Source: Alkalihalobacterium sp048323755
GTDB taxonomy: Bacteria > Bacillota > Bacilli > Bacillales > Bacillaceae_F
Direction of reading: 5' to 3'
Length of the DNA stretch: 64,000 nucleotides
NCBI RefSeq assembly: GCF_048323755.1
Contig: NZ_JBLWFS010000002.1
Span: 1-64,000, forward strand
Shown: positions 8,595 to 17,778 of the stretch, piece after piece
Layout: every line of letters starts with the position of its first letter
How positions within the stretch are numbered: the stretch's first letter is position 1
Position numbers and translations under genes: made by a program
Notes under the pieces: generated by a model
Told to the model about the DNA's origin: nothing
The model's database searches: none
What the model saw: only the letters and a program-made list of their open reading frames with translations

Positions 8595-8620
8595 TCACAC
8601 TATTAAATTTTCTCTTTTTC

Positions 8621-8648
8621 ATTATGACATATTTTTTATAGATTACAA
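8621..8648 (-). promoter_or_regulatory. thi operon promoter
   Basis: Minus-strand -35 TTGTAA (8643-8648) and -10 CATAAT (8621-8626), spacer 16 bp, with an extended TGT before the -10. Located just upstream of the TPP aptamer. Confidence 0.6.
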
Positions 8649-8667
8649 CTGAAAAGAACAAGGTCAT

Positions 8668-9789
8668 TTACTCGATTAGAGAATGAATGGTTTTATTAGA
8701 TAGATCAATTAACCACTCAAATTGGTTCCCGTATAACATCAAGCTTCCATCTGGAGACAAATTAATCGGAGCTTGTAGACCCACATCCACAATCTTCTCC
8801 TCAGTACCTGTTTCAACGTTAAATTGAGTTAATTCAAATGGTTCGTCGTAATCCAAAAAATCGCCACTATACATCGGTTTTAAATAATAAAAGGAGTGCT
8901 TATTATCATCATATTGATGGAACGGTATCCACCACTGCTCTGAATACGTATTTAACGTTGGTATCTCAAGTTGTGCTACCAAATTTTTATCGTGATAAAA
9001 ATGATAAATGGATTGCTCAGCATCCAATGAATCGACTGAGATTGTGACAAGAACATTTTCACCGAATGTAAAAAATGCGATGACTTCCTCTAAAATTTCT
9101 TCTGTCGTTTTTGTCACCAGATTGTGTTTATAGATTGGAGCAAAAAAGCTTGGAGCAAACGAAGACCATTCTAGAAAGGCAACTTCATCTTTAGTTAGCC
9201 ACTGAAAATACGTTTTATCAAGGTTAAGCTGGGCTAATCTTCCTTCGCTAAGATTTAATTGGTACACATCAAATTCCCAGTCGGGAAGAAATGAAATGAT
9301 TATGAGTTCATCAGAATTGTAAGGACTCCAAAAGAGAGAATATTCTTCACCAATGTCACTTAATTTGTAAACCATCTGTCCTTCTGCATTAATAAAGTAA
9401 AGCGGAGAGCTTAAATCGTAAGTCGAAGTCTGAATGGCAAAATATGAGTGGTCATAGTTTGCTTCTACGGAGAAAATGGGTTCTTCTATCTGAAAAAAAT
9501 CACTAATTTCACCTGTTTTCAGATTCATTTTGTTTATGTAAGAAATTGCGTTTTCGTCTTTTAATAAAAGAATCGTATCACTATCATACCATTCACTGAT
9601 TTCAACAAAGCTGTATGGATTTACTTGAAGTGGTATTTTTAATTGTGTTACCGATAACAAATCTAATTTCTTTTCAATTAAATTGAGATTTTTTTGAGGG
9701 TGGTCTAAAACGACTTCATCTTTCGTAGTACATCCAACACTAAGTATCATAAGGAAGGTTATTACGAAAAACAGAGATTTACTTTTCAT
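8668..9789 (-). CDS. yqgU: YqgU-like lipoprotein with beta-propeller repeats
   Basis: Predicted exported lipoprotein: hydrophobic signal of about 18 residues ending in a lipobox LSVGC. The rest (373 aa) is rich in repeating W/Y-D/S segments such as FSVEANYDHSYFAIQTS and FWSPYNSDELIII, as in six-bladed propeller proteins. B. subtilis has yqgU at this place in the gene order, close to yqgV. The function is not known. It is probably transcribed alone: the thi promoter lies between it and thiE. Confidence 0.7.
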   Translation of the reverse strand: MKSKSLFFVITFLMILSVGCTTKDEVVLDHPQKNLNLIEKKLDLLSVTQLKIPLQVNPYSFVEISEWYDSDTILLLKDENAISYINKMNLKTGEISDFFQIEEPIFSVEANYDHSYFAIQTSTYDLSSPLYFINAEGQMVYKLSDIGEEYSLFWSPYNSDELIIISFLPDWEFDVYQLNLSEGRLAQLNLDKTYFQWLTKDEVAFLEWSSFAPSFFAPIYKHNLVTKTTEEILEEVIAFFTFGENVLVTISVDSLDAEQSIYHFYHDKNLVAQLEIPTLNTYSEQWWIPFHQYDDNKHSFYYLKPMYSGDFLDYDEPFELTQFNVETGTEEKIVDVGLQAPINLSPDGSLMLYGNQFEWLIDLSNKTIHSLIE

Positions 9790-9904
9790 TTGAACCTCCG
9801 TTTAAAACTTCATATTTCTTGTTATTACCGACTAAGAGCAATCTACATTATTACATGTTTCATAAAGATGCTCAATAAAATAAGCATCTGTCCATAATTT
9901 TGAC

Positions 9905-9930
9905 ATAAAAAGGGTGCGAATGCACCCTTT
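9905..9930 (-). terminator. terminator of aspA
   Basis: AAAGGGTGC pairs with GCACCCTTT with a short ATTC loop, followed on the minus strand by TTTTTATG. It lies just after the aspA stop. Confidence 0.85.
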
Positions 9931-9937
9931 ACCTATT

Positions 9938-11353
9938 TTAATTATATAAAAACTTAGCTCCAGCTATTCCTGGGTTAGTCATTTCTTTTGGATCTAAAAT
10001 TTCATTTAGTTCTTCTTCAGAAAGAATTCCTCGCTCGATACAAATTTCACGCACAGGGCGATCCGTCTGAATGGCTTCTTTAGCAATTCTACTTGCTGAT
10101 TCATACCCTACATGCGGATTGATTGCTGTAATAATTCCTACACTTCTCTCCACCATATCTCTACACTTTTCAATATTAGCCGTTATTCCTTCGATTGTAT
10201 ATTGCCTAAACACTTTAATTCCATTTTGCAAGATGGATAGCGATTGTAACAAATTAAAAACTAGAACGGGTTCCATCACGTTCAATTCTAACTGTCCCGC
10301 TTCAGAAGCAAGACTTATCGTATGATCATTTCCAATGACTTGAAAAGAAATTTGATTAATCACTTCACACATAACCGGATTTACTTTCCCTGGCATTATA
10401 GATGAACCAGGTTGTCTTGCTGGTAAGTTAATTTCGTTTAAGCCTGTTCTTGGCCCAGAACTCATCAAACGTAAGTCATTTGCCATTTTCGATAAATTTA
10501 TCGCTAGTATTTTTAAGGCGCTTGATAATTCGGTATAGGCATCCGTATTTTGAGTAGCATCAACTAAATCGTCTGCAGTTTCAAATGGTAACTGTGTAAT
10601 GTCGGCTAAGTACTTGGCCACTTTTTGTATATATTCAGGTAATGCATTTAAACCTGTTCCGACTGCAGTCGCTCCCATATTTATTTGATATAATTCACTT
10701 AATGATCCGTTCAAACGTCGAAGATCTCTCGTAATTACACGCCGGTAGGCACCGAACTCTTGACCAAGCCTGATGGGTACAGCATCCTGAAGGTGGGTAC
10801 GTCCCATTTTTATCACGTCATCAAACTCCTGTTCTTTCTCTGATAGAGCCTGAATTAAATCTTCTAATTGCTGCGTTAAGCCTTTTGCCAAATTCAAACA
10901 AGCAATATGAATGGCTGTTGGAAAGGCATCATTTGTAGACTGTGCCATATTCACGTGAGTATTCGGGCTGACTTTTAAGTACTCCCCTTTTTTCCCACCT
11001 AGAAACTCAATGGCTCGATTGGCAATAACTTCATTTGCATTCATATTAAAAGATGTTCCGGCTCCTCCTTGAATGGCATCCACGATAAAATGGTCGTTCA
11101 GTTTTCCTGCAATAACTTCCTCGGCTGCCTCAACAATAGCATCAGCGATTTGTGGATTTAAAGCACCTACATCTCGGTTTGCAATGGCTGCAGCTTTTTT
11201 TACAAACCCAAATGCTTTAATTAACTCTTCATGAGGTGGATATCCTGTAATTGGAAAGTTTTCTTTGGCTCGCATCGTTTGTATTCCATAATAAGCATCA
11301 GCCGGAACCTCCTTCTCACCAATTAAATCACGTTCAACTCGATGTTTCTCCAT
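9938..11353 (-). CDS. aspA: aspartate ammonia-lyase
   Basis: Deaminates L-aspartate to fumarate and ammonia (fumarase/aspartase superfamily, cytoplasmic tetramer). The superfamily signature GSSIMPGKVNP lies near residue 317, with TNDAFPTA and GRTHLQDA as the other active-site segments. At 471 aa it has full length. ATG 11353 is preceded by AAAAGGGGA. It stands alone between a terminator and glcK with about 140 bp upstream, so it is monocistronic. Confidence 0.94.
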   Translation of the reverse strand: MEKHRVERDLIGEKEVPADAYYGIQTMRAKENFPITGYPPHEELIKAFGFVKKAAAIANRDVGALNPQIADAIVEAAEEVIAGKLNDHFIVDAIQGGAGTSFNMNANEVIANRAIEFLGGKKGEYLKVSPNTHVNMAQSTNDAFPTAIHIACLNLAKGLTQQLEDLIQALSEKEQEFDDVIKMGRTHLQDAVPIRLGQEFGAYRRVITRDLRRLNGSLSELYQINMGATAVGTGLNALPEYIQKVAKYLADITQLPFETADDLVDATQNTDAYTELSSALKILAINLSKMANDLRLMSSGPRTGLNEINLPARQPGSSIMPGKVNPVMCEVINQISFQVIGNDHTISLASEAGQLELNVMEPVLVFNLLQSLSILQNGIKVFRQYTIEGITANIEKCRDMVERSVGIITAINPHVGYESASRIAKEAIQTDRPVREICIERGILSEEELNEILDPKEMTNPGIAGAKFLYN

Positions 11354-11491
11354 GTAAAATTCCCCTTTTATAATCTATATTAAATTTAGTTTTCTATCTG
11401 CAGTACATTTCAATGCACCTTTTTTCTTAATGGTTAATATTATTATATGTTAGCGTTCATTTGTCGTTAATAATGTTTAAACAAACTTAGT

Positions 11492-12454
11492 CTAATTTTT
11501 TGTTTTAGCTAACCATGCTCCACCGATAACGCCTGCATCGTTTCCTAAAGTAGCGGTAACGATCGATACCCCTTCTACAACACGAGGTAATGCAAACTTC
11601 TGAAAGGCTTTTTCTAATGGTTGTAATAAGGTTAGGCCTGCCTTTGAAACACCACCGCCAATCACAATCTTTTCAGGATTCAAAGCATTCGCTAAATTTG
11701 CAAGTGCAAAGCCCAAGTAATATGTAACCTTTTCTATAACTTTGATCGCACATTCATCTTGCTTATCAGCACAAGCAAACACTAATTTCGCCGTCATGTT
11801 GCCGGCTTTCGCATATTCACTAGCTAAAAGACTATTTGGATATTCAATTACAAATTCCTTTGCGATTCGTGCAATTCCTGTTGCAGAACTTACGGTTTCC
11901 AGACAGCCTGTTTTCCCGCAATTGCAATGATAACCACCTTCTGGTACTGCTGTGATATGACCGATTTCTCCAGCCATTCCATTAACACCATGAAGGATAT
12001 TACCATTAGCCACTATTCCCCCGCCAACTCCAGTACCTAAAGTTACGCACAATAAGTTTTTCGCACCATCACCAGCACCGCGCCACATTTCACCAAGAGC
12101 AGCGATATTGGCATCATTATCAACAATTACCGGAAGCCCTGTATCCATTTCTAAGCGATCCTTTAAGTGGAAATCTTTCCAGCCTATGTTAACAGCTTGA
12201 TAAATGTATCCTGTTTCCATATTAATGAAACCTGGTGCACCCATACCAATCGAATCTAACCGGCTTTTCGTTTCTCCTAAATGTTCTAATGAGCCATCAA
12301 TCCATTTAGCAATATCCGTTGTAATTTCGGTGCCGCCATTTGCCGTATTTGTCGGGACTTCTCCTTGATACACAATGTCACCATACGGATCGATAAAAGC
12401 TAGTTTAATCGTTGTTCCTCCAAGATCTACACCTACATACCACTTTGTAGTCAT
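11492..12454 (-). CDS. glcK: ROK-family glucokinase
   Basis: ATP-dependent glucose phosphorylation. The N-terminal VGVDLGGTTIK is the phosphate loop, DNDANIAALGE contains the catalytic Asp, and CNCGKTGCLE is the ROK zinc motif. The start ATG 12454 follows AGAAAGG and gives 320 aa; an upstream GTG in frame lies inside yqgQ. It begins four bases after the yqgQ stop, so yqgQ-glcK is a coupled operon, as in B. subtilis. Confidence 0.94.
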   Translation of the reverse strand: MTTKWYVGVDLGGTTIKLAFIDPYGDIVYQGEVPTNTANGGTEITTDIAKWIDGSLEHLGETKSRLDSIGMGAPGFINMETGYIYQAVNIGWKDFHLKDRLEMDTGLPVIVDNDANIAALGEMWRGAGDGAKNLLCVTLGTGVGGGIVANGNILHGVNGMAGEIGHITAVPEGGYHCNCGKTGCLETVSSATGIARIAKEFVIEYPNSLLASEYAKAGNMTAKLVFACADKQDECAIKVIEKVTYYLGFALANLANALNPEKIVIGGGVSKAGLTLLQPLEKAFQKFALPRVVEGVSIVTATLGNDAGVIGGAWLAKTKN

Positions 12455-12458
12455 GTCA

Positions 12459-12656
12459 TCAACCTTTCTGTTCTTCACGTTGTTCTTTTTTCAGTATAAG
12501 CAAAGCTTCTTGAAATAATTGTTTATCAAGCATGCCAAACTCATACATCTCGCGGATTTCCTCCTCCATCATAAGAGCGTCAACATGACGATTTTTTGTA
12601 TAAATAAAAGTTCCATACTTTTTTAATAATTGCTGAACATCATAAAATGTCCTCAT
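12459..12656 (-). CDS. yqgQ: YqgQ family small protein
   Basis: A 65-aa charged helical protein matching the YqgQ family by its MRTFYDVQQLLKKYGTFIYT start and its place directly before glcK. In other Bacilli it sits between gluP and glcK. Its function is unknown. There is no membrane segment. Confidence 0.85.
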   Translation of the reverse strand: MRTFYDVQQLLKKYGTFIYTKNRHVDALMMEEEIREMYEFGMLDKQLFQEALLILKKEQREEQKG

Positions 12657-12801
12657 TTGTATTCACCTACCCCACCTCATTATAACAACTCCATTCTAAT
12701 CAACAAGTATTTCAATATACAATTGTTTAATAATTTGTCACATAAAAAAGCCCTTATTTGTTCTAACATAAAGAGAGAACATTTATAAGGGGGATTTACC
12801 T

Positions 12802-13029
12802 ATGGATAGCTTTACTTTTTTTATATTAGGACTACTCGTCTTAGTAAGTGCTGCAATTATTTCTGTTATTTGTATTGTTAAAAAGAAATCATTTATTTTT
12901 CCTGTGATACTACTAGCTGTTGGATTTATTTTAGGGTTTATCGGTTTGTTTAATATGGAGGATCAAGAACGCGATTATTATTCGATAGGAATAATTACAG
13001 AAACGTTAATTGGTGGAAAATTCTTTTAA
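12802..13029 (+). CDS. small two-helix membrane protein, unknown
   Basis: Not recognised. The 75-aa product has two hydrophobic helices (about 5-26 and 31-50) and a short polar tail. ATG 12802 has the SD AAGGGGG. Its stop codon overlaps the end of the convergent gene at 13026 by four bases. Confidence 0.65.
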   Translation: MDSFTFFILGLLVLVSAAIISVICIVKKKSFIFPVILLAVGFILGFIGLFNMEDQERDYYSIGIITETLIGGKFF

Positions 13030-13538
13030 AAGATTTTAAAGATCGCAAGCAACGCGAGGTACACTAATGGTAAAAAGGAAGTATATTCAACACGCCAGAT
13101 TTTCTGTAATACTTCATATTGAATAAGTTGTCCTATAAGAATGGCAAAATAAAAAAAGCCGATTGATACGAAGTGAAGCCAAATACTTGCTTCGCGAATA
13201 TTCCACTCAATACCAAATAAAAAAAATAGTAAAAACAAAACACCCCATATTACTCGAGACTGCTGATGAAAATATCCCATCATCGGATGAAAGTTAATAA
13301 ATGCGAGTACAATGGTCGCTAAAACGACAAGTCCGACTAAGATTTCTATAAATTGAAGAGCAATCACTTTTTCAAATAAACGGCCAACTACGATACCGAT
13401 ATAGACTGCAAAAGCAAAAAACAGCGTAACTAAAAAAACCTGCAGTCTAGTTGGCATCATTCGTTTTGATATCATTAATCCACCAATACTAAACCCTATA
13501 GCAATCGTATAAAACATCCCGATTAAGGAACTTATCAT
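13026..13538 (-). CDS. polytopic membrane protein, unknown
   Basis: A 170-aa hydrophobic protein with about five or six membrane segments and few charged residues outside short loops. I do not recognise a family. ATG 13538 has a perfect SD (AGAAGGAGG) 7 nt upstream, so I use it rather than the longer frame to 13583. It converges on the small gene at 12802 with overlapping ends. Confidence 0.7.
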   Translation of the reverse strand: MISSLIGMFYTIAIGFSIGGLMISKRMMPTRLQVFLVTLFFAFAVYIGIVVGRLFEKVIALQFIEILVGLVVLATIVLAFINFHPMMGYFHQQSRVIWGVLFLLFFLFGIEWNIREASIWLHFVSIGFFYFAILIGQLIQYEVLQKIWRVEYTSFLPLVYLALLAIFKIF

Positions 13539-13640
13539 AATTTTTCCTCCTTCTAAAAAAGTGAAACAAGCTACTATTATCATCTATATGTATTAATAAG
13601 GTGAATAAGACACTAAAGAAAAAAAGGAGTCCAAGACATC

Positions 13641-14039
13641 ATGGAAGACAAATTAAAAGACATTATTAACCGAGGACTTTACGGTAATCCAGAAATTAGA
13701 CCTGAAGAACGAAATATCTTTCTTACAACTATTATTGAACGAGTTCACCTTGCTCTAACAAAGAAACAAGTCATACATCAAGGCATGTATGACGAAGCAG
13801 TAAGACTATTACAAAATGAACAAAACATCCACCTGTATATCAACGGAAATTTATCTTATCAGCTGTATTCCAATTATGTAAAAGAAGCAAACAAACATCA
13901 TGTCCCATTTACAGTTGTGAATGCTAATCAAACTACACCGATTGGACTTGTACTTGCGACCGAATTTCAAGCGATTAATAAACCGGAAATTTTTATTAAA
14001 GATGAATTCTATGAAATGGATTTCAATTTAAAAATTTAA
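13641..14039 (+). CDS. yueI: YueI family protein (DUF1694)
   Basis: A 132-aa soluble protein of the YueI/DUF1694 family: it begins with a polar helical part (EDKLKDIINRGLYGNPEIRPEER) and ends in an alpha/beta region with LVLATEFQAINKPEIFIKD. The function is unknown; the family is widespread in Bacilli. SD AAAAAGGAG before ATG 13641. It is followed by its own terminator. Confidence 0.8.
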   Translation: MEDKLKDIINRGLYGNPEIRPEERNIFLTTIIERVHLALTKKQVIHQGMYDEAVRLLQNEQNIHLYINGNLSYQLYSNYVKEANKHHVPFTVVNANQTTPIGLVLATEFQAINKPEIFIKDEFYEMDFNLKI

Positions 14040-14082
14040 ATTTGATGTTCAACTAGCGGTAATTCGCTACACGTCAGAATAC

Positions 14083-14118
14083 AAAAGAAGTAAGCTAGAC
14101 ATAGCTTACTTCTTTTTG
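14083..14118 (+). terminator. terminator, bidirectional
   Basis: AAAGAAGTAAGCTA pairs with TAGCTTACTTCTTT and is followed by TTTTGTTT. It ends the yueI gene and lies just beyond the stop of the convergent GerA-family gene. Confidence 0.88.
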
Positions 14119-14148
14119 TTTATACTTTTCGACATACCCTATAAACCT

Positions 14149-15612
14149 TTAACGATCAGGGTCGAGCGGATGTATAGCTGGTGGTCTTCGATTTTTTAGC
14201 GGGATTGGAGAACGTAATAGAACATCTTTAAAGCCTTTTAATGAAAATGGGAGGAAAGGCCAAAGATAAGGCGTTTGAAAGCCTTTCATATTGACTAATA
14301 GTAGAATAAACAAGACGATACCCACTAAATAACCAGCTAGACCGAATATTGCTGTACTAATTAGCAAGAGTACTCTAATTAAACGATTAGCGAGACTTAA
14401 TTCATAGCTTGGTGTCGCAAATGAACCAACTGCTGCAACCGCTAAATATAAGACGACTTCTGGAGAAAACCATCCTACTTCAATGGCAACTTCACCAATT
14501 AAGATGGCAGCGACTAAACCGAGCGCGGTAGCAAGGGCACTCGGTGTATGAATGGCTGCCATCCTCAACATCTCTATTCCAATTTCCGCTAATAGAAACT
14601 GAACATAGATAGGGACCTGCCCTTCATCATTTGGCCCTATATAAGCAAGCATCTCGGGCAGCATATGCTGGTTCGTTGCAAATAGATACCAAAGCGGCAA
14701 TAAGAAGATGGAAGCCCATACGGCTGCAAAACGTACTCCTCTTAAGGCAATGCCAATAATTGGCTTCTGACGATATTCTTCCGCATGTTGTAAGTGATGC
14801 CAGAATGTTGTAGGCGTTATCATAACACTTGGTGAGCCATCAACCATTATGACAACATGCCCTTCAAATAGATGGGCTGCAACTACGTCTGGACGCTCTG
14901 AATACCGTACCATTGGATAAGGATTATAGTGTCGACCGAAAATAAATTCCTCTATTGTTTTATCACCCATCGGTAATCCATCTGTATCAATTTTATCTAA
15001 TGATTGACTAATTTTATCTACAACTTGAGGATCAGCTATATCTTCTATGTATGCTATACATAAATCGGTTTTGGAACGGCGACCGACCCGCTTATATTGA
15101 ATTCTTAAGGTTCGGTCACGAACTCTTCTACGAGTCAAAGCTGCATTTTCAACTAACGTTTCAACATAACCATCTTTAGCCCCGCGAATGACTTGTTCTG
15201 TATCAGGTTCCTCAGGTCCCCTGACAGGGTAGGTTCTCGTATCAACTAATATGATTTTATCCAAACCATCTACTACTAGAGCTGCTTGTCCAGCTAGTAC
15301 GTCATCGACTATTGCATCTAAATCTTCATTTGTATCAATCTCTACATAGGGAATTTTCGTTTGTGTTAACGTCTTTAAAGGGTTTTCTAATAGCTCTTCT
15401 GGTTTTAGCACTATAAGTTCACGCTGAATCTGAGTTAAAGAGAAATCTTTTGCAAAGCCATCCACAACAAAAAGAGCCATCCGGACTTCTGCATATTCTA
15501 AATCGAGGTGTATAATATCAAAACTTTTATCAACACCAAGAGCTTCTTTTAAATAATCTATATTTTCATCTATTTTTTTAGATACTGGATGTAATATATC
15601 ATTCTTTGCCAA
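14149..15612 (-). CDS. GerA-family spore germination protein (SpoVAF-like)
   Basis: Inner spore membrane protein of the GerA/SpoVAF family. A cytoplasmic N-terminal domain occupies about residues 1-290, with the family segment PVRGPEEPDTEQVIRGAKDG near 150. Five hydrophobic helices follow (about 300-450), ending with a basic Pro-rich tail. The likely start is TTG 15612, with GGAGG eight nt upstream, giving 487 aa, close to SpoVAF; a longer frame with a TTG at 15648 has no SD. No gerB or gerC partner is adjacent, which fits SpoVAF-type orphans better than a complete ger operon. Its presence indicates a spore former. Confidence 0.8.
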   Translation of the reverse strand: MAKNDILHPVSKKIDENIDYLKEALGVDKSFDIIHLDLEYAEVRMALFVVDGFAKDFSLTQIQRELIVLKPEELLENPLKTLTQTKIPYVEIDTNEDLDAIVDDVLAGQAALVVDGLDKIILVDTRTYPVRGPEEPDTEQVIRGAKDGYVETLVENAALTRRRVRDRTLRIQYKRVGRRSKTDLCIAYIEDIADPQVVDKISQSLDKIDTDGLPMGDKTIEEFIFGRHYNPYPMVRYSERPDVVAAHLFEGHVVIMVDGSPSVMITPTTFWHHLQHAEEYRQKPIIGIALRGVRFAAVWASIFLLPLWYLFATNQHMLPEMLAYIGPNDEGQVPIYVQFLLAEIGIEMLRMAAIHTPSALATALGLVAAILIGEVAIEVGWFSPEVVLYLAVAAVGSFATPSYELSLANRLIRVLLLISTAIFGLAGYLVGIVLFILLLVNMKGFQTPYLWPFLPFSLKGFKDVLLRSPIPLKNRRPPAIHPLDPDR

Positions 15613-15666
15613 ATAAAATCGCCTCCACTTCAAGTACATTTTTTGCAAAGCTGGTGATTTTATGCA

Positions 15667-15722
15667 AAAAATAAAAAAATGGTGCCAGGCACCTTTAGTC
15701 GACTAAAGGTGCCTGGCACCAT
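15667..15722 (-). terminator. 44-bp perfect palindrome acting as terminator of the M42 peptidase gene
   Basis: Positions 15679-15722 form a perfect palindrome. Each arm contains GGTGCC-A/T-GGCACC, itself an inverted repeat. On the minus strand it is followed by ATTTTTTTATTTTTT, so it can terminate the gene that ends at 15762. Confidence 0.8.
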
Positions 15723-15761
15723 AAAAAGATAGTGGCTCCAATGATATGAATATATGAATTG

Positions 15762-16808
15762 TTAATTCATCGGTGACAGGATGTAGTGATAAATTAATTT
15801 ATATGTGTTTTCGAGCGAATCAACGTGTGTACGTTCATGTGCATGAGAGGCATCGATTCCAGGACCGACTAGACCGTGTACAATATCGTGCCCCGAGCGA
15901 ATCGCAGCAGAAGCATCTGAACCATAGAATGGGTAAATGTCAACAGCATAGTTTAATTGATGTTCCTTAGCAATTTTGACTAACTTTTTTCTAAACCCAA
16001 TGTTATAAGGCCCGCTAGAATCTTTTGCACAAATGGAAACACAGTGCTCAGTTGTCGTTTGCCCATCTCCTATCGCTCCCATATCCACTGCTAAATACTC
16101 CACGGTTTCCGTAGGAATATTAGAGTTGCCACCATAGCCAATTTCCTCATTATTTGAAATTAAGAAGTGCGTCGTGTATGGTAACTGACGTTGTTCTTCG
16201 ATCATGCTTCTAATTGTGTTCATTAAGATGGCGACACTCGCTTTATCATCAAGGTGACGCGATTTCACAAACCCATGATCAGTCACTTGAAATCGAGGAT
16301 CAAATGAAACAAAATCCCCTACTTCAATTCCTAATTCGCGGACTTCTTCTGCATTTGTTACAGGTGCATCAATCCGTACTTCTATATTCTTTTCATCTCG
16401 TTTTACGTCACCTGCATTTTTATAAACATGAACAGACGATTGATGGATAAGGATTGTACCGGTAAATTCCTTGCCTTCACTCGTTTCGATTTTACAGTAC
16501 TCTCCTTCAACTGCATTCCATCGAAACCCACCGATCATTGTTAAATTTAACCGGCCATCACTCTTTATTTCTTTTACCATTGCTCCCAATGTATCAACAT
16601 GAGCGGTTAACATCCGGTGTTCATTATCATTTTGACCCGGAAGAGTGACAATAAGGCCGCCTTTTCGATTTCTTTTCATTTCTACACCTAGTGGCCTTAA
16701 CCACTCTTCAACTGCAGCAATGACTTTCTCTGTATTTCCCGAAGGACTCGGGATGTTTACAAGTAGTTCAAGAGTATCAACAACGTTGTTAATATTGAGT
16801 TTTTCCAA
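15762..16808 (-). CDS. M42 family metallopeptidase
   Basis: Cytoplasmic aminopeptidase/endoglucanase-type family M42 (like B. subtilis YsdC). Metal ligands are visible: TAHVDTLGAMV near residue 70, HLDDKASVA near 185, NNEEIGYGG near 220, VDMGAIGDG and the last His in HERTHVDS. With 348 aa it is full length. It starts at ATG 16808 and is divergent from the gene at 16903. The substrate is not certain. Confidence 0.88.
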   Translation of the reverse strand: MEKLNINNVVDTLELLVNIPSPSGNTEKVIAAVEEWLRPLGVEMKRNRKGGLIVTLPGQNDNEHRMLTAHVDTLGAMVKEIKSDGRLNLTMIGGFRWNAVEGEYCKIETSEGKEFTGTILIHQSSVHVYKNAGDVKRDEKNIEVRIDAPVTNAEEVRELGIEVGDFVSFDPRFQVTDHGFVKSRHLDDKASVAILMNTIRSMIEEQRQLPYTTHFLISNNEEIGYGGNSNIPTETVEYLAVDMGAIGDGQTTTEHCVSICAKDSSGPYNIGFRKKLVKIAKEHQLNYAVDIYPFYGSDASAAIRSGHDIVHGLVGPGIDASHAHERTHVDSLENTYKLIYHYILSPMN

Positions 16809-16902
16809 AATAAATTCCCCATTTCATCTTTATTTATCATATTCGTTCAATTCATCACATAAAAATTACAGAATAAAAGGCTGTCCACTGGAGGTAGCAT
16901 AA

Positions 16903-17778
16903 ATGATTAAGAAAATGATTATGATTGGGATATTCACTTTCATTACTGCCATTATTTTATTTATTGTCTTTAATCAGAAACCCGCTTATTTAGAAGCTCT
17001 TACATTTGAGCCCATTGACGAGAAAGTAGAATATATTCATGCCGATACTTCACTTCAATTTTTAACAATTGAAGATGAAGATGAGTATACAATTGACTGG
17101 AGTACTTCATCCCAGCTAAATCAAAAAGCCTATTTAAGAAAAGATATATCTTTTTTATTTGAAGATGGCAGATTAACTCAAGTGATGTCTAAGTGGGAGA
17201 AAAATAGACATGAAATGAATAATCGAAAATCGATTAACGGTGAGGATAGCGGGCACTTTCAAGCCATCTCTTTTCATCATTCAGAAATTCATTATCCCAA
17301 TGATGAAATCAAAAGTCGGTTAACCATCAGTTGTGATGATTTATACGTGATCGACTCACCATTGGCTCCAATTCACTCTTTTAAAGTTCCTACTAATGAA
17401 AAAGAAATAGAAGGAAAGAGGATTCTCGATTATATTGTTGAGCAACAGCTTGCGTATATTTGGAAAGACATGTTAAGAGAATATAACATCAATCCAAACA
17501 ATTATTTAGCATTCCCACTAACGAGTCTTTGTGAATATAAGGAAACCCCTCTTCCAAACTTGAATGAAGATCAAACCACTTTTGTCACTCATAAAATTTG
17601 GGAGAGTATATACCATGAATACTTTTCAGGTATTCAAGAGGATCATGGTGCAGAAATTAAACCTGTAGGAAGTACCGTACCACTCATTTTACTCTCCAAT
17701 AATAACGATCATTTTATCATTCTTTTTCAAACCGAAAAAGGAGAAAAAATTCAGCATATAAAAATTCTACCGTTCTAG
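16903..17778 (+). CDS. membrane-anchored protein of unknown function
   Basis: Not recognised. It has one N-terminal helix (about residues 3-23), then a 265-residue outside domain rich in acidic and aromatic residues, with two Cys (about 147 and 206). SD GGAGGTAG lies before ATG 16903. Its stop codon overlaps the end of the convergent gluP gene by 12 bp, so there is no room for a terminator between them. Confidence 0.65.
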   Translation: MIKKMIMIGIFTFITAIILFIVFNQKPAYLEALTFEPIDEKVEYIHADTSLQFLTIEDEDEYTIDWSTSSQLNQKAYLRKDISFLFEDGRLTQVMSKWEKNRHEMNNRKSINGEDSGHFQAISFHHSEIHYPNDEIKSRLTISCDDLYVIDSPLAPIHSFKVPTNEKEIEGKRILDYIVEQQLAYIWKDMLREYNINPNNYLAFPLTSLCEYKETPLPNLNEDQTTFVTHKIWESIYHEYFSGIQEDHGAEIKPVGSTVPLILLSNNNDHFIILFQTEKGEKIQHIKILPF

